In this document: positions 45,473 through 56,204 of the stretch, piece by piece
Layout of the letters: each line of letters starts with the position of its first letter
Position numbering within the stretch: the stretch's first letter is position 1
Assembly (NCBI GenBank): GCA_028688955.1
Contig: JAQTXD010000001.1
Location: 62,001 to 126,000, forward strand
DNA: 64,000 bases
Direction: 5' to 3'
Source of the DNA: Desulfuromonadaceae bacterium
Lineage (GTDB): Bacteria > Desulfobacterota > Desulfuromonadia > Geobacterales > Pseudopelobacteraceae
Notes under the pieces: generated by a model
Database searches by the model: none
The model's input: only the letters and a program-made list of their open reading frames with translations
What the model was told of the DNA's origin: nothing
Translations under genes and position numbers: made by a program

Positions 45473-46873
45473 CTATGCTCTTGCAGCTCGAGCTTCAGCG
45501 CCTTTCTGAAACGTTTTGTAGATGTTATAGATAAACAGCGACAATCCGGCCAGATAGATAAAACCACTTACCGCACGTATTTTGTAATACGGGAAAATTG
45601 CAATCATGGTTTCCATAAAACTGTAGTGAAGCGTTCCGTCCGGATTTGTCGCCAGCAGCATGCTCCCCTGCTGAACACCGGCGATCCACATGGTAATGGA
45701 ATAGATCAACTGTCCCACCAGAACCAGCCAGAAGTGCGCATTCGCCAGCTTGACACTGTAAATCTCAGTTTCATTCAGCGTCGTGGTTACATAATATGTT
45801 GCACCGAACAACACCATCGAGACCCATCCCATGGTACCCATGTGAACATGCCCCGGAACCCAGTCGGTGTAATGAATAAATGCTGAAAAGGAGCGAATCG
45901 CCTGCATCGGCCCCTGCAGGGTCTGCAGGCCGTAAAAGGTGATCCCGACAATCATGAATTTGATCAGATAATTGGTTTTCATCTGCTCCCACTTACCGCC
46001 CATCGTCAGATACCCGTTGAAGACGGCACCCCAGGATGGGGCAATCAACATGATCGAAAAGGCCATTGCCAATGTCTGAATCCAGTCTGGAATCGGTGTC
46101 CAGAGCAGATGATGTGCTCCGGTCCAGAGATACATGAAGATCAGGCTCCAGAATGCGATTATGCCCATACGATGACTGTAGATGGGGTTTCCACTGATTT
46201 TCGGGAGGAAATAGTAGAAGATTGCCAGAGGCGGAACGGTCAGCACCATGGCTACAGCGTTATGGCCATACCACCACTGCACGTTAGCGTCGTTGGTTCC
46301 GGAAAAAGCCGAGTACGATTTAAAGAGATGGAGCGGAACTCCCAGGTTATTGATAACATACAGGACCGTCACGCCAACCAGGGCCGCCATAATGTACCAG
46401 AGCGAGATATACATCTGCTCTTCCTTGCGCTTGAGGATTGTCATGAACACATTAATGGAGAACAGTACCCAGATGATTGCGACAATGACTGCCAGCGGCC
46501 ATTCCAGTTCTGCATATTCTTTGGTGCGGTTTATACCCATGGCCAGTGTTACCGCCGCAGATGCAATGGCAACATTGAATATCCAGAGTGTTACCCTCGC
46601 CAATTTCGGACTCCAGAGCGGCGTTTTGGTCAGTCTCTGCGTAATGTAAAAAAACATGGCTATGAAGCTGCCGATTCCCCAGCCGAAAATTCCTGCATTG
46701 GTGTGGATCGGACGCAAACGGCCATAGGTGAGGTAGGGCGCAACATTCAGCTGCGGCCAGGCCAGTTGCAGGGAGATCAGGATACCGACCACGACCGCAA
46801 TCGTTCCCCAAATGATGCTCCAGGTGATAAAACCTTTCACTGAGTCATCTACATACCGCGTTGGTACACTCAT
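45473..46873 (-). CDS. ccoN: cbb3 oxidase catalytic subunit (CcoN)
   Basis: 466 residues, polytopic (about 12 helices). Haem and copper ligands visible: RPIHTNAGIFGWG (low-spin haem His), WWYGHNAVAM (CuB His with the Tyr region), TGAHHLLW (CuB pair) and HYTDWVPGHVHMGTMG (haem ligands). It reduces oxygen to water with high affinity and pumps protons, fitting micro-oxic growth or oxygen defence in a mainly anaerobic lineage. AAGGAG precedes the ATG. It is first in the ccoNOQP operon; no ccoGHIS genes are in the window. Confidence 0.95.
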   Translation of the reverse strand: MSVPTRYVDDSVKGFITWSIIWGTIAVVVGILISLQLAWPQLNVAPYLTYGRLRPIHTNAGIFGWGIGSFIAMFFYITQRLTKTPLWSPKLARVTLWIFNVAIASAAVTLAMGINRTKEYAELEWPLAVIVAIIWVLFSINVFMTILKRKEEQMYISLWYIMAALVGVTVLYVINNLGVPLHLFKSYSAFSGTNDANVQWWYGHNAVAMVLTVPPLAIFYYFLPKISGNPIYSHRMGIIAFWSLIFMYLWTGAHHLLWTPIPDWIQTLAMAFSIMLIAPSWGAVFNGYLTMGGKWEQMKTNYLIKFMIVGITFYGLQTLQGPMQAIRSFSAFIHYTDWVPGHVHMGTMGWVSMVLFGATYYVTTTLNETEIYSVKLANAHFWLVLVGQLIYSITMWIAGVQQGSMLLATNPDGTLHYSFMETMIAIFPYYKIRAVSGFIYLAGLSLFIYNIYKTFQKGAEARAARA

Positions 46874-46986
46874 GCTTCTGCTCCTTTTTAAAAAAATTCA
46901 ATGCCATTTTCAGCAATGTTAAATTCGGTAAACCAGTATATCAGAGTAAATTTCATGCGCAATCCACTATCCAGCGTATATTCAAA

Positions 46987-48546
46987 CTATTCCCACTCAA
47001 TCGTTGCCGGAGGTTTACTCGAAATATCATATACGACACGGTTAATTCCTTTTACCTCATTGATAATACGGCCACTGATGCGGGCAAGATCTTCGTAGGG
47101 CATCGGATACCATCCGGCAGTCATAAAATCTTTAGTTTCAACCGCCCGCAACGCAACAACGTATTCATAGGTCCTGCCATCGCCCATGACCCCAACGCTC
47201 TTAACCGGCAGAAACACAGCAAAGGCCTGACTGATTTTGTCGTAATGACCCGCGGAATACAGTTCTTCAATGTATATCGCGTCAGCCCGGCGTAGAATAT
47301 CGCAGTACTCTTTTTTTACTTCGCCAAGAATTCTCACACCAAGTCCGGGACCAGGGAATGGGTGACGCCACACCATCTGACGTGGCAGACCAAGCTCTTC
47401 GCCAATAGCGCGAACCTCATCCTTGAATAGTTCACGGAGCGGCTCAAGCAGTTTGAGCTTCATATAGTCCGGTAGCCCGCCAACATTATGATGGCTCTTG
47501 ATATTGTGGGCCTTACCGGTTTTTGCCCCGGCAGATTCGATGACATCCGGATAAATAGTACCCTGAGCCAGCCAGTTTGCATCTTTGATCAATTTTGACT
47601 GTTCTTCAAATATATCAACAAACAGCGCACCGATGATCTTACGCTTTTTTTCAGGGTCACTGACTCCGGCCAGTGCAGAAAGAAAACGCTCTTCTGCATC
47701 AACCCTGACAACTTTTACACCGAGATTCTGAGCAAAAGTCGCCATAACCTGGTCACCTTCACCAAGACGTAACAGGCCGTTATCTACAAAGACACAGGTT
47801 AGTTGAGAGCCAATGGCCCTATGGATCAGTGCTGCAGCAACCGAAGAATCAACGCCGCCGGAGAGACCAAGAATTACGGTATCGGTACCAACCTGGGCCC
47901 GGATGCGTTCAACGGAGTCTTCAATTATCTGGCCCGGAGTCCATTGTCCGTTGCAGCCACAGACCTTTCTCACGAACGTATCGATAAACTGTTCTCCGCG
48001 GGGTGTATGGTTCACCTCCGGGTGGAACTGCACTCCATACAGATTTCTGCTGATATTCTGGATTGCACAGACCGGAGCATTGGATGTTCTGGCAACTATT
48101 TCAAATCCATCAGGTACACGGGAAACATGATCTCCATGACTCATCCAGACCGGGCTTGAACCTTCAACAAAGAATCCGTCAAACAACGGTCCCGGCTGGC
48201 CGAAAGCCAGTAATTCAGCATGACCGAATTCGCGTTTTCCAGCCGGAACGACCTCACCGCCAAAATGGCGACTCATAAGCTGCATACCGTAACATATCCC
48301 GAGTACCGGAATTCCAAGCTCAAACAGGTCACCGGCGATTGAAGGTGAATCCTGATCGTAGACCGAGCAGGGACTTCCGGAAAGGATGATTCCTGATGGT
48401 GCAAAGGACCGGATTGATTCCAGATCCATATCAAACGGGTGGAGTTCGCAGTACACATGGGCTTCACGAACACGGCGGGCAATTAACTGCGTATATTGGG
48501 AACCAAAATCTAAAATCAGGATTTTCTGGGTATGAATATCAGACAT
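46987..48546 (-). CDS. guaA: GMP synthase (glutamine-hydrolysing)
   Basis: 519 residues: class I glutamine amidotransferase domain (about 8-195; nucleophile Cys in [10 protein letters not shown], His/Glu in [11 protein letters not shown]) and ATP-pyrophosphatase domain ([13 protein letters not shown]-loop, about 220) with a dimerisation domain ending in the typical PPATIEWE. It converts XMP to GMP. It lies downstream of guaB in the same direction but behind guaB's terminator. Confidence 0.97.
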   Translation of the reverse strand: MSDIHTQKILILDFGSQYTQLIARRVREAHVYCELHPFDMDLESIRSFAPSGIILSGSPCSVYDQDSPSIAGDLFELGIPVLGICYGMQLMSRHFGGEVVPAGKREFGHAELLAFGQPGPLFDGFFVEGSSPVWMSHGDHVSRVPDGFEIVARTSNAPVCAIQNISRNLYGVQFHPEVNHTPRGEQFIDTFVRKVCGCNGQWTPGQIIEDSVERIRAQVGTDTVILGLSGGVDSSVAAALIHRAIGSQLTCVFVDNGLLRLGEGDQVMATFAQNLGVKVVRVDAEERFLSALAGVSDPEKKRKIIGALFVDIFEEQSKLIKDANWLAQGTIYPDVIESAGAKTGKAHNIKSHHNVGGLPDYMKLKLLEPLRELFKDEVRAIGEELGLPRQMVWRHPFPGPGLGVRILGEVKKEYCDILRRADAIYIEELYSAGHYDKISQAFAVFLPVKSVGVMGDGRTYEYVVALRAVETKDFMTAGWYPMPYEDLARISGRIINEVKGINRVVYDISSKPPATIEWE

Positions 48547-48700
48547 ACGTCCGCCTTTGGATGAATCAATTTGGAAAATAATACAATAAGGTTTTGGTAT
48601 TCGGGTCGGGAATAAATGTACGGGAAACGAGATAACTGTGATCCTATTTAACTTGTATCAAATATCTCATTGTTGTAAAGATGTCAACATTTGAAACGGT

Positions 48701-48738
48701 TCAAAATAAAAAATGCCCCGGCAGTGAGAACCGGGGCA
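48701..48738 (-). terminator. Rho-independent terminator of guaB
   Basis: On the minus strand the stem TGCCCCGG / CCGGGGCA (48731-48738 and 48714-48721, 9-nt loop) is followed by TTTTTTATTTT. It begins 17 nt after the guaB stop and should limit read-through to guaA. Confidence 0.93.
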
Positions 48739-48754
48739 GTTAAATGTCGGACTG

Positions 48755-50224
48755 TCAACCACCTACACGGTAGTTAGGTGCTTCTTTGGTTATCGTAACG
48801 TCGTGTACATGAGATTCTTTAAGCCCGGCACCGGTAATACGGATAAAACGGCCTTTATCCTGCAGTTCCTTGATACTTCCACAACCGGTGTATCCCATTC
48901 CGGAGCGGAGTCCTCCAAGCAGTTGGTGGATATTTGCCGATAGCGGCCCACGCAGCGGAACCATACCTTCAATTCCCTCCGGCACCAGTTTGACGTCATC
49001 ACCAACATCCGACTGGAAATAACGATCCTTGCTGCCGTCTTTCATTGCCCCTATCGAGCCCATTCCGCGATAGCTCTTGTAGGTTCGCCCCTGATAGAGA
49101 ACGGTATCGCCGGGAGACTCTTCTGTACCGGCAAACAGTGAACCGATCATGATACAGTCAGCACCTGCAGTCACCGCTTTGGGAAGGTCTCCGGAATATT
49201 TGACACCACCGTCTGCAATAACCGGAATATCATATTTATGGGCCATACGGGCACATTCATGGATTGCAGTAATCTGCGGGACTCCTACACCAGCCACGAT
49301 ACGGGTTGTGCAGATTGAACCGGGGCCGATTCCCACTTTAATCCCATCAGCTCCGGCTTTGATCAACGCCTCGGCCGCTTCGGCAGTAGCGATATTACCG
49401 GCAATGATTTCACAACCGGGGAATAGTGACTTCGCCCGTTGAACAGCATCGATAACCCCCTGGGAATGTCCGTGGGCAGTGTCGATAACGATCACATCAA
49501 CGCCTGCTTTTATCAGCGCTTCCATGCGAGCTTCCATCTCAGCAGTCGGCCCGACCGCAGCACCGACTCGCAGGCGGCCAAGGCTGTCTTTGCATGACAA
49601 TGGATATTTTTTAACCTTTTCAATATCCTTGATGGTGATAAGACCCTTCAGGAAGCGGTCATTATCCACCACCAGCAGTTTTTCAACGCGAGTATGCTTC
49701 AGGTGCTCCTTCGCCTGTTCCAGCGTCGTCCCCACTTCCACGGTCACGAGATTCCGCTTTGTCATGCGCGCCGAAATCGGCAGATCAAAATCTGTCTCAA
49801 AGCGCAGGTCCCGGTTGGTCAGAATACCCACCAGTTTACCGTTGGCCTTTGTGACCGGAACTCCGGAAATACGGTAGCGCCGCATAATGTCAAGAGCTTC
49901 ACTGATTTTCTGTGTCGGGCGCATGGTGATCGGATCAACGATCATACCGGATTCACTCTTTTTTACCTTGTCAACTTCATAGGCCTGTGCCTCAATGCTG
50001 AGATTTTTGTGTATAATCCCCAGGCCACCTTCCCTGGCCATGCAGATTGCGGTCCGGGCTTCGGTAACCGTATCCATGGCCGCACTGACCAGTGGTATGT
50101 TGAGATGAATATTACGTGAAATTCGAGTAGTAAGGTTGGCGTCACGAGGAAGGATCAACGAATGGGCAGGAACAAGTAGAACATCATCGAAGGTTAACCC
50201 TTCAACCAGTTTGTCATATTGCAT
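48755..50224 (-). CDS. guaB: Inosine-5'-monophosphate dehydrogenase
   Basis: 489 residues: IMPDH barrel interrupted by two CBS domains (about 95-205; [18 protein letters not shown]). The catalytic-loop Cys lies in [11 protein letters not shown], and the flap region has [14 protein letters not shown]. It oxidises IMP to XMP with NAD+, the committed step to GMP. The ATG at 50224 has AAGGAG 6 nt upstream; the longer frame in front (about 44 codons) is not IMPDH-like. Confidence 0.97.
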   Translation of the reverse strand: MQYDKLVEGLTFDDVLLVPAHSLILPRDANLTTRISRNIHLNIPLVSAAMDTVTEARTAICMAREGGLGIIHKNLSIEAQAYEVDKVKKSESGMIVDPITMRPTQKISEALDIMRRYRISGVPVTKANGKLVGILTNRDLRFETDFDLPISARMTKRNLVTVEVGTTLEQAKEHLKHTRVEKLLVVDNDRFLKGLITIKDIEKVKKYPLSCKDSLGRLRVGAAVGPTAEMEARMEALIKAGVDVIVIDTAHGHSQGVIDAVQRAKSLFPGCEIIAGNIATAEAAEALIKAGADGIKVGIGPGSICTTRIVAGVGVPQITAIHECARMAHKYDIPVIADGGVKYSGDLPKAVTAGADCIMIGSLFAGTEESPGDTVLYQGRTYKSYRGMGSIGAMKDGSKDRYFQSDVGDDVKLVPEGIEGMVPLRGPLSANIHQLLGGLRSGMGYTGCGSIKELQDKGRFIRITGAGLKESHVHDVTITKEAPNYRVGG

Positions 50225-50418
50225 GGACATCTCCTTGCAGATGAAAATTTTATAGAAGTTAGTATAGGGCACTGACCAAGTCAAGGGAAATGGTCCGGCG
50301 ATTATGTATACTTTTATCCGCAGCAAAAACGGAGACAAACTCTTATTAACCGCCAATTAATGTTCCGGCACTCAGACGATGATGCCACAATCAGGTTCTG
50401 ACGCGTGCATGCATTCTA

Positions 50419-51492
50419 TTATCTCGGTATGAACTCTTCGCGTGAGGTAATTCGACTAAGGACTGCAACCAGCAATGTGGCGGCGTTTTCAAGATCAGCA
50501 AGAGATACCGTTTCTATGGGCGTGTGCATGTAGCGCAGGGGAATTTTAACCAATGCGGTCGCAACACCGCCACGTGAAATTTGCATGACGTTGGCATCTG
50601 TACCGGTTGCCCGGGGGCTCGCAGTGTGCTGGATGGCAATTTTTTCTTTCTCTGCTGTTTTTGAAAGCATTTCGAAAAGGTGCGGATTAATATTGGCACC
50701 CCGGGCAAGTATCGGTCCTTTACCAAGTGCAACTTCACCGTTATGTTTCTTTTCCACGTCCGGCTGGTCAGTGGCAAAGTCAACCTCAACGCAGATGCCG
50801 ACATCAGGGTTGATGGTATAACAGCTGGTAGTGCCGCCCCGCAGACCGATTTCTTCCTGAACCGAAGAGACGCCGTACAGGTCGACGGCTAATTTTTTTC
50901 CGGAAGCGGCAATCAGTCGTAATACCTCGGCAACAACAAAACACCCTGCCTTGTCGTCAAACCCGCGCGAGGCAACCCGGTCACCATGCAAACGGGTAAA
51001 GGAACTTTCAAAAGTAACGGCGTCCCCTACCCTGACAAGCTTCTGCGCCTCTTTTTTGTCACTGGCACCGATATCGATATATTGTGATTCCAGCTTGACG
51101 ACGGTTTCACGATCCTTGGCATCCATCAGGTGAATCGGCTTTTTGCCGATTACGCCCGGCAGTGCTCCGTTAACGGTATGCACCGCAACCCTCTTACCCG
51201 GAGTCAGGTGGGCATCTACGCCGCCAACTGCGGCAAAGTAGAGGAACCCCTTATCGTCGATATATTTGACCTGAAGACCGATTTCATCTGTATGGCCAAC
51301 AATCATGACTTTCGGAAGATTTTTTCCCTTACCGCTGATCCGCCCAAAAACGTTACCCATGATATCGGTTGTCAGCTCATCGCAAAATGGAGCGACATAA
51401 TCGCGAAAAACACGCTGGGCAGGTTGTTCGTATCCGGATGGACTTGGAGCATCAAGCAGTTGTTCTAAAAATTTGAGAGATTCTTTACGCAT
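50419..51492 (-). CDS. M42-family metallo-aminopeptidase
   Basis: 357 residues with the M42 (glutamyl/deblocking aminopeptidase, FrvX) pattern: metal ligands in GHTDEIG, SRGFDDKAG (bridging Asp), catalytic Glu pair in SSVQEEIGLRG, and CVEVDFATD; the final His ligand lies in LRYMHTPIETV. Such enzymes form dodecameric tetrahedral shells that trim peptides in the cytoplasm. It is 3 nt downstream of the radical SAM gene and the last gene of the rnc operon. Confidence 0.92.
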   Translation of the reverse strand: MRKESLKFLEQLLDAPSPSGYEQPAQRVFRDYVAPFCDELTTDIMGNVFGRISGKGKNLPKVMIVGHTDEIGLQVKYIDDKGFLYFAAVGGVDAHLTPGKRVAVHTVNGALPGVIGKKPIHLMDAKDRETVVKLESQYIDIGASDKKEAQKLVRVGDAVTFESSFTRLHGDRVASRGFDDKAGCFVVAEVLRLIAASGKKLAVDLYGVSSVQEEIGLRGGTTSCYTINPDVGICVEVDFATDQPDVEKKHNGEVALGKGPILARGANINPHLFEMLSKTAEKEKIAIQHTASPRATGTDANVMQISRGGVATALVKIPLRYMHTPIETVSLADLENAATLLVAVLSRITSREEFIPR

Positions 51493-51495
51493 TGG

Positions 51496-52545
51496 TTACA
51501 CCTCATAAATGGAATAGTGAAGATCTTTTATAATTGAGTAGATAGCTTTTGTACCCTCAGATTGCACTTTAAGTTCGTCCAACGCAAGTGAAGCATCTTC
51601 AGCTACCTGCATCTGTACCCCTCGTTCAGCCTGGTGATGCAGATTTTTACGTTTCATACCGAGCGTGTCCGAAACGCGTGCGGGGTGACAATACAGAATC
51701 ACCTGCTGACCGGGCGATGTGAATCGGTCAACAAGATCGGCATATAACAGTGATCGGACAAGCTGCCCTAATGCCGGATGCCAACAACCTGCAAGAATAC
51801 TTTCAGAGTCAAGACCGGCGTCAGCCTGCAACCCGATACGGATAACCGGAATACCCGCCTGCATGGCACGCTGCAAAAGTAATTTACAGAGAGTTATGCC
51901 GCGATCAAACGAGAGGGGTGTGAACTCACCGGCGACAAACTGCCGCGCCAACTCCGTTCCCCGAAGCACGACGGTCGGATAGATTCGGAGAAAATCCGCA
52001 CCGGAAAAGATGGCCTGTTCCAACGAACAGAGTGATAACGCAGGGGAGTCACCGGGAAGTCCGGGCATCAACTGGACCCCTACATCAAGACCGCATTTTT
52101 TAATGCTTCGGATGGCACCCAGAGAATCCGCGGCAGAATGGCCTCGACCAGATGCCGTTAATACGGCATCATCAAAGGACTGTACCCCAAGCTCGATTGT
52201 ACGCACGCCGCGTTCGGCCAACCACATGACTCGTTCGTCATCGATATAATCTGGGCGGGTCGAAATGCGAACCGAACCAAGCGACCCGTCCTGAATAAAA
52301 TGCTGTAGCGGAGCCAGCAACCTGCTTTGAATCTCCTCCGGCAGGGCAGTAAAGGTGCCGCCAAAAAAAGCAACTTCCAACTGGCGGTCTCCCGCTGTTG
52401 ACTGCCAGAGATTAATTTTTTCACGAATCTGGGTAGCGGTTGGAATTTCGCCACGTGCTCCCGAAATGGTGCGCTGGTCACAAAAAGCGCAGGTATGCGG
52501 GCATCCCTGGTGACTGATGAAAAAAGGGACCGTGACGGTTTTCAC
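51496..52545 (-). CDS. Radical SAM protein (Elp3/oxygen-independent type)
   Basis: 349 residues. CPHTCAFCDQ gives the CXXXCXXC [4Fe-4S] site close to the N-terminus, followed by EVAFFGGTFTALP (GGE-like SAM motif), ISTRPDYIDDE and ELGVQSFDDAVL, as in the Elp3/HemN branch. The C-terminal part lacks an acetyltransferase domain. Conserved next to rnc in this group; function unknown. Its start overlaps the rnc stop by 4 nt. Confidence 0.85.
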   Translation of the reverse strand: MKTVTVPFFISHQGCPHTCAFCDQRTISGARGEIPTATQIREKINLWQSTAGDRQLEVAFFGGTFTALPEEIQSRLLAPLQHFIQDGSLGSVRISTRPDYIDDERVMWLAERGVRTIELGVQSFDDAVLTASGRGHSAADSLGAIRSIKKCGLDVGVQLMPGLPGDSPALSLCSLEQAIFSGADFLRIYPTVVLRGTELARQFVAGEFTPLSFDRGITLCKLLLQRAMQAGIPVIRIGLQADAGLDSESILAGCWHPALGQLVRSLLYADLVDRFTSPGQQVILYCHPARVSDTLGMKRKNLHHQAERGVQMQVAEDASLALDELKVQSEGTKAIYSIIKDLHYSIYEV

Positions 52546-53249
52546 ACACCCTGCCCGGCGGTCTTCCGAAGTATTTTCAAGGTATCAGCGGCTGCGGCCT
52601 GCTGTGCGATTTTCTTTGATTTCCCCTGCCCTTCACCAACACATTTATCATCTATATAAATGCAAAAACGGAAGAGACGGTCATGTGCTGGTCCGGATTC
52701 CTCTGCGAGGCGGTAAACGGGTGGTAACTGATCAAGAGAGGATAAATATTCCTGTAGTTCACTCTTTGAGTCACGCCCCAGTATCAGTAACTCCGGTTTT
52801 TCTGCCACCTCTTCAAAAAGCCGTTCAACGAAAGCCCTGGCGACCTGAAGCCCCCCATCTATATACATGGAGGCAATTATCGCCTCCAGAATGTCAGCAA
52901 GAATTGAATCTTTTTCCCGACCGGCAGTAGACTCCTCCCCGCGTCCAAGCAGAAAAAAGCTACCGATACCCAAGGATCGCGCCCTATCCGCCAATACATC
53001 CTGACCGGCAAGACGAGAGCGTAGCTGCGACAATGCACCTTCATCCCAATCAGGATGCCGGACATACAGCATTTCAGCCAACAGCATACCCAGCACCGCA
53101 TCACCAAGGAATTCAAGACGCTGGTAATCACCTGTTTTCCCGTTTATTTCATGCAAATAGGATGGATGCGTCACGGCTTGAACAAGGAGATATTGATCGG
53201 AAAACGTGTATTCCAGAAGCTGCTCGAGTTGTTGAACATTTGAATTCAT
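52542..53249 (-). CDS. rnc: Ribonuclease III
   Basis: 235 residues: RNase III domain with signature RLEFLGDAVLG (about 40-50) and catalytic Asp/Glu in DILEAIIASMYIDGG, then a C-terminal double-stranded RNA-binding domain (SKSELQEYLSSLDQLPPVY; GQGKSKKIAQQAAA). It cuts dsRNA in rRNA and mRNA maturation. The ATG at 53249 has GAGGAAT upstream; longer frames run into the divergent tmk promoter. Confidence 0.96.
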   Translation of the reverse strand: MNSNVQQLEQLLEYTFSDQYLLVQAVTHPSYLHEINGKTGDYQRLEFLGDAVLGMLLAEMLYVRHPDWDEGALSQLRSRLAGQDVLADRARSLGIGSFFLLGRGEESTAGREKDSILADILEAIIASMYIDGGLQVARAFVERLFEEVAEKPELLILGRDSKSELQEYLSSLDQLPPVYRLAEESGPAHDRLFRFCIYIDDKCVGEGQGKSKKIAQQAAAADTLKILRKTAGQGV

Positions 53250-53339
53250 GCGATTCCTCAATACTGCCTGACTATAGTCACCTGATGTTGTTTTGGCAAC
53301 CGAAAGTCGCCGGTTACGCACAGACGATGGGAATTTAAG

Positions 53340-53368
53340 TTGATAAATCAGGGGCGCTTCCCTATAAT
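53340..53368 (+). promoter_or_regulatory. Sigma-70 promoter of the tmk operon
   Basis: TTGATA (53340-53345) and TATAAT (53363-53368) are separated by exactly 17 nt and sit 53 nt upstream of the tmk start. One mismatch to the -35 consensus (TTGACA) and none to -10. Confidence 0.85.
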
Positions 53369-53420
53369 TCACCCCTTTTCATATAATATTGGGTTTCTCT
53401 CCAAAAACAAGGTGCGGCGC

Positions 53421-54077
53421 GTGGGTTTATTCATTACATTAGAGGGTGTTGAAGGAAGTGGCAAAAGTACCCAGATCAGGAATCTGGCTGAATTTTTGAC
53501 AGCTCGCGGAATACAGACAACCCTCACCCGCGAACCGGGTGGATGCCCGATTGCAGATAAGATCCGTACAATCCTGCTGGATGCTGAAAACAAGACGCTT
53601 TCCCCCCTGTCAGAACTGATGCTGTACGCCGCAGCTCGCGCCCAGCACGTTACCGAGGTTATTGCGCCGTCCCTTGAAGCGGGAAATGTCGTATTATGTG
53701 ATCGTTTTTGTGATGCGACTCTGGCGTATCAAAGTTTTGGGCGCGGCATTGACCGGGGCGTCATTGAGAACCTCAATCGTCTCGCTTGCCAGGGTGTATC
53801 ACCTGATCTAACGGTTCTCATAGATTGTGATGCGTCTGTCGGCCTCGAACGGGCCCGGCGCAGAATCAATGCAACCGCAGGTCCCAGAGAGGAACGATTT
53901 GAGCTGGAAGAGTTGTCTTTCCATCAGAGAGTTCGTGCCGGTTATTTACAACTGGCAACGGAGCAACCGGACCGTATTCTCGTAATTGACGGGGCTGCCA
54001 CGATCAAAGATATTTTTGCTTCCATTTCCACACAGATTTTGACACGGCTGGCGGAGCCATTACGTGCCGTTCGCTGA
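53421..54077 (+). CDS. tmk: Thymidylate kinase
   Basis: 218 residues: P-loop EGVEGSGKST, the DR(X) motif CDRFCDATLAYQ (DRY/DRF), LID region near RRRINATAGPREERFELEE. It phosphorylates dTMP to dTDP. The GTG at 53421 is preceded by AAGG at 8 nt; the in-frame ORF start at 53340 lies on the promoter itself, so it is excluded. First gene of tmk-holB-ricT-metG. Confidence 0.96.
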   Translation: MGLFITLEGVEGSGKSTQIRNLAEFLTARGIQTTLTREPGGCPIADKIRTILLDAENKTLSPLSELMLYAAARAQHVTEVIAPSLEAGNVVLCDRFCDATLAYQSFGRGIDRGVIENLNRLACQGVSPDLTVLIDCDASVGLERARRRINATAGPREERFELEELSFHQRVRAGYLQLATEQPDRILVIDGAATIKDIFASISTQILTRLAEPLRAVR

Positions 54078-55044
54078 CATTCTTGGACATGATCGAATTA
54101 TTGAGGTCCTGCGCCGCTCCCTGTTAAGTGGCAAAACCGCTCACTCCTATCTGTTCGAGGGTGTTCCCGGCTGCGGTCGTAAAAAGACTGCGCTGTCACT
54201 GATTCAAGCGCTTTTCTGCACTGCATTGCCGGATGACGCCTGCGGAGTCTGCACCTCATGCCGAAAGATTGAGGGCGGCAATCATCCGGACGTACATCTG
54301 CTCTCCCCATTGCCTGACAAACGGGATATCAGTATCGACCAGTTACGGGAAATGCAGCGTGAGTTATCGTTACGGCCATACGAATCTCCTCGCAAAGTAT
54401 GTATTATAGATCCAGCCGAGCGACTGAACGTGAATTCAGCGAACTCCCTGCTGAAAACACTGGAAGAGCCGCCCGGCAATGCACTGATTATCCTGCTGAC
54501 AGAAAATGCCGGGATGTTGCTGTCGACTGTCCGATCTCGCTGCCAACTGATGAGGTTTGCCCCGCTCTCTCATGAGCACATAGCTACACTCCTTGAGCGA
54601 TGCGGAATGACTCCGGAGGCTGCTGCGCTCGTTGCACCAATGTCGGGTGGAAGTCTGCAGAAAGCACTGGAGCTCGACAATGAAGCATTGATAGCACGTC
54701 GCGAAGCTGTGCTCTCCAGGATCGAGCAGATGAGTATTCATCATATATCGTCTGTTTTTAATGCATCCGAGGAACTTTCCGGCAATCGGGAGTCAACTCT
54801 GGAGCTACTCGACATGCTGATTTCCTTCTTCCGTGATGCTGTACATCTTGGAGCGGGAAGCGGAGACATTGTTAACCGTTCGCTCAGACCGGCAATTGAA
54901 TCAATCGCTGCGCGACGATCATTCCCGCGCAATCTTGAACTGTTGGAACGCATCTATGAGACCAGACGCGATGTCCAGCGCAACGCAAACCCCAAGTTGG
55001 CTTTGGATCAATTATTTATGGCCATGGGTGTAAACATAAAATAA
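54064..55044 (+). CDS. holB: DNA polymerase III delta' subunit
   Basis: 326 residues: N-terminal clamp-loader AAA+ domain with degenerate P-loop (GVPGCGRKKTAL, RK in place of GK), a four-Cys zinc module (CTALPDDACGVCTSCRK), VCIIDPAERLN and the sensor region (TVRSRCQLMRF). As delta', it is the stator of the clamp loader and need not hydrolyse ATP. GTG start at 54064 overlaps tmk by 14 nt. Confidence 0.93.
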   Translation: MPFADILGHDRIIEVLRRSLLSGKTAHSYLFEGVPGCGRKKTALSLIQALFCTALPDDACGVCTSCRKIEGGNHPDVHLLSPLPDKRDISIDQLREMQRELSLRPYESPRKVCIIDPAERLNVNSANSLLKTLEEPPGNALIILLTENAGMLLSTVRSRCQLMRFAPLSHEHIATLLERCGMTPEAAALVAPMSGGSLQKALELDNEALIARREAVLSRIEQMSIHHISSVFNASEELSGNRESTLELLDMLISFFRDAVHLGAGSGDIVNRSLRPAIESIAARRSFPRNLELLERIYETRRDVQRNANPKLALDQLFMAMGVNIK

Positions 55045-55054
55045 GGAGGATTTT

Positions 55055-56203
55055 TTGTCATATATCGCAACTATACAGTTTAGTAAAGCCGGCAAGATGT
55101 TTGATTTCAACGCCGGCAACCTTGAACTTGCCCAGGGAGATCACGTTGTGGTCGAAACAGAGCGAGGAGTAGGTGTCGGACAACTGGTCAGACCGCCGGT
55201 TGAAAAAGATGCCGATGCAGTGGCATCCCTTGCACTTGTCAAACGCAAAGCGACAATTGAAGATATGGCAACAGTTGAGCGTGTTTCACAGAAGGAACAG
55301 GAAGCGTATCGGTTCTGCGTTAACAGGATTATCGAACGGAATATGCCGATGAAACTGGTACGGGTCGAATACCAGTTCGACAGCAGCAAAGCCGTATTTT
55401 TCTTTACAGCTGACGGCCGCGTTGATTTCCGTGATCTCGTAAAAGATCTTGCCCACTCGTTTCACACCCGCATCGAAATGCGTCAGATCGGTGTACGTGA
55501 TGAAGCCAAAATGATCGGCGGTATCGGCATTTGCGGCAGGGAACTCTGCTGCAGTTCGTTCCTGCGCGAATTCCAGCCGGTTTCAGTGAAAATGGCAAAA
55601 GAGCAGAATCTGGCTCTCAATCCTAATAAAATATCGGGGCAATGCGGCAGGTTACTCTGCTGCCTCGATTATGAATACGATACCTACTGCTGTCTGCGTA
55701 AAAACTTTCCGAAATCCGGCAAGCGGGTTCGCACCGTAAATGCTGTCGGCGTAGTTGATAAAGTAAACATCCTGACGGGGAATATCACTCTCAAGCTTGA
55801 TGACAACAAGATAATTGTCATCAGACGTGATGAGATACTTGGAGACGGTGCTCCTGTTGCACCTCCAGCCGTCTCTGCACTGCCAACCCCTGCCCCGACT
55901 CAACAGCGTACTCGCGAGCGAAAACCGGAACGGCGACCGGAACAGCGACGCAAACAGGAAAAGACGTCTCTCGAATCTTACAACAATCAGGTTGAGAGTG
56001 CCGCAAAACCGGTACCCGTAAAAGCTGTCCCCGCATCATCTATTCCGAAGGAAAGTACGGTTGCAGCAGCACCGACCACTGGTCCTGAAGTCGTAAAAGA
56101 AGGTCAGCCACGCAAAAAGCATCGGTCCCGAAAGCATGGTCACCGCAAACCATCCGGCGCCGCTCCAGACAGCAGTTCACCGACACCATCATCAGGAGCC
56201 TGA
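55055..56203 (+). CDS. ricT: PSP1-domain protein RicT/YaaT
   Basis: 382 residues: PSP1 domain (about 1-260) with Cys clusters GICGRELCCSSF and GQCGRLLCCLDYEYDTYCC, matching RicT, part of the iron-sulfur RicAFT complex that assists RNase Y in Bacillus and affects sporulation/competence. Role in this lineage is less clear. The C-terminus is a Lys/Arg/Pro/Ala-rich disordered tail (about 265-382) ending in a basic run. TTG start at 55055 has AAGGAGGA upstream. Common neighbour of holB. Confidence 0.9.
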   Translation: MSYIATIQFSKAGKMFDFNAGNLELAQGDHVVVETERGVGVGQLVRPPVEKDADAVASLALVKRKATIEDMATVERVSQKEQEAYRFCVNRIIERNMPMKLVRVEYQFDSSKAVFFFTADGRVDFRDLVKDLAHSFHTRIEMRQIGVRDEAKMIGGIGICGRELCCSSFLREFQPVSVKMAKEQNLALNPNKISGQCGRLLCCLDYEYDTYCCLRKNFPKSGKRVRTVNAVGVVDKVNILTGNITLKLDDNKIIVIRRDEILGDGAPVAPPAVSALPTPAPTQQRTRERKPERRPEQRRKQEKTSLESYNNQVESAAKPVPVKAVPASSIPKESTVAAAPTTGPEVVKEGQPRKKHRSRKHGHRKPSGAAPDSSSPTPSSGA

Positions 56204-56204
56204 T

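Noticed and set aside
46109..46843. Long open frame (244 aa) on the plus strand
   Set aside because: It is fully antisense to ccoN, whose membrane helices and ligands are intact. The composition (many His, Arg, Asn and Asp) is that of a shadow frame.
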